This document shows positions 63,471-64,000 of a stretch of 64,000 nt of DNA, piece after piece. Numbering within the stretch: the stretch's first letter is position 1; each line of letters begins with the position of its first letter. The stretch is from positions 744,001 through 808,000 of the forward strand of contig CALYLX010000116.1 of the NCBI GenBank assembly GCA_944990035.1, given 5' to 3'. Under the pieces are notes generated by a model. That model was not told where the DNA came from. It ran no database searches and worked only from the letters and a program-made list of their open reading frames with translations. Origin of the DNA: Clitopilus passeckerianus. Its lineage: Eukaryota; Basidiomycota; Agaricomycetes; Agaricales; Entolomataceae. The translations under genes and the position numbers were made by a program.

Positions 63471-64000
63471 ATGGTTCAGACCTATGGAGTTATAAAGGAT
63501 GGTACTGAACCTGGAACCAATACAAGGAGAGGAGAGTCAAGTGCACTCTTAGGAAATGAGAGTACGGATGCTCCTGGGGTAGTTTTGGCAGATGGACGTG
63601 CTAGTTTGATTAGCTGTGTGAGTAACCTGGCGAACACAATTATTGGGAGTGGTAAGTTACTGGCCCCACCGCAACATCAATTGGAAGACTAGGAGCTGAT
63701 GATGTGTTTATAGGCATGCTCACCTTCCCTTTGGTATGTCTTCTCCCATCTCGACCTACAAAGCTGGTCTCATAATGGCTATGAACACAGGCTTTTGCGT
63801 CCGCTGGCATAATTCCCGGGATGATCACTTGTGTCTTCTCAGGTTCAGTGGCTTCGTTTGGCTTATATCTCCTGTCCCTATGTGCAAGAGAATGCAAACA
63901 TAGACGTGCCTCCTTTTTTGCCGTGGCTCAATTGACGTTCCCGAGGGCCGCAGTCTTCTTTGATGCTGCCATAGCTATCAAATGCTTTGGAGTATCGATT
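63471..64000 (+). CDS. Vacuolar-type amino acid transporter, partial (right edge)
   Basis: N-terminal part of a transporter of the amino acid/auxin permease family (Avt5/6/7 or SLC38 type), which moves amino acids across the vacuolar membrane. The chosen ATG at 63471 starts MVQTYGVIKDGTEPG. A hydrophilic cytosolic head with ESSALLGNES follows. The first membrane segment carries the family signature SLISCVSNLANTIIGSGMLT. Next come FPLAFASAGIIPGMITCVFS and SVASFGLYLLSLCAREC, then the start of a third helix pair (FFDAAIAIKCFGVSI) when the window ends. Two introns, starting at about 63651 and 63736, keep the frame. The C-terminal two thirds are outside the window, so the subfamily is unresolved. 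Confidence 0.88.

Overview
The window is nuclear DNA of a filamentous basidiomycete, most likely a mushroom-forming Agaricomycete. The evidence is the dense arrangement of protein genes on both strands, many introns of about 45-60 nt with GT...AG ends, ATG-only first exons, and products that are eukaryotic housekeeping or fungal regulatory proteins. I see no bacterial operons, CRISPR arrays, rRNA or secure tRNA genes, and no recognisable complete transposon.

Layout, left to right. 0-7 kb: a Gin4/Nim1-type kinase (minus) and DNA ligase IV (plus) diverge from a 284 bp promoter. 7-16.5 kb, plus strand: a forkhead transcription factor, a LIM/RhoGAP protein and the cytosolic Fe-S scaffold Nbp35. 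16.7-25.4 kb, minus strand: an Slt2-type MAP kinase, symplekin/Pta1 and ribosomal protein uS19 (RPS15). RPS15 shares a 347 bp divergent promoter with the acidic ribosomal protein P2 (plus). 27-36.5 kb: a Zn2Cys6 regulator, V-ATPase subunit G (minus), an M20 carboxypeptidase S and the actin-related protein Arp8. After a 3.2 kb gene-poor stretch come a Con7-like C2H2 factor, another 2.2 kb gap, an F-box/RCC1 protein (Saf1-like), and an unrecognised protein on the minus strand. 49.7-64 kb: a secreted M28 aminopeptidase, an ELMO-domain protein, methylenetetrahydrofolate reductase (minus), a DUF202 membrane protein (minus), an unrecognised Ser-rich protein, DNA polymerase delta subunit Pol32 with a PCNA-binding box, and the start of a vacuolar-type amino acid transporter cut by the right edge.

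The genes do not form one pathway. Loose themes are cell polarity and wall signalling (Gin4, RhoGAP, Slt2, ELMO), genome maintenance (Lig4, Arp8/INO80, Pol32), translation (uS19, P2) and vacuole function (V-ATPase G, carboxypeptidase S, transporter). I found no convincing undescribed system.

The most striking window-wide signal is about 15 single- or dinucleotide frame breaks inside otherwise well-preserved conserved genes. Nearly all lie at short homopolymers or dinucleotide repeats, and all are most simply repaired by one or two missing bases. This looks more like consensus error in the assembly than gene decay. CDS spans below are therefore whole-gene spans that include introns and these breaks.
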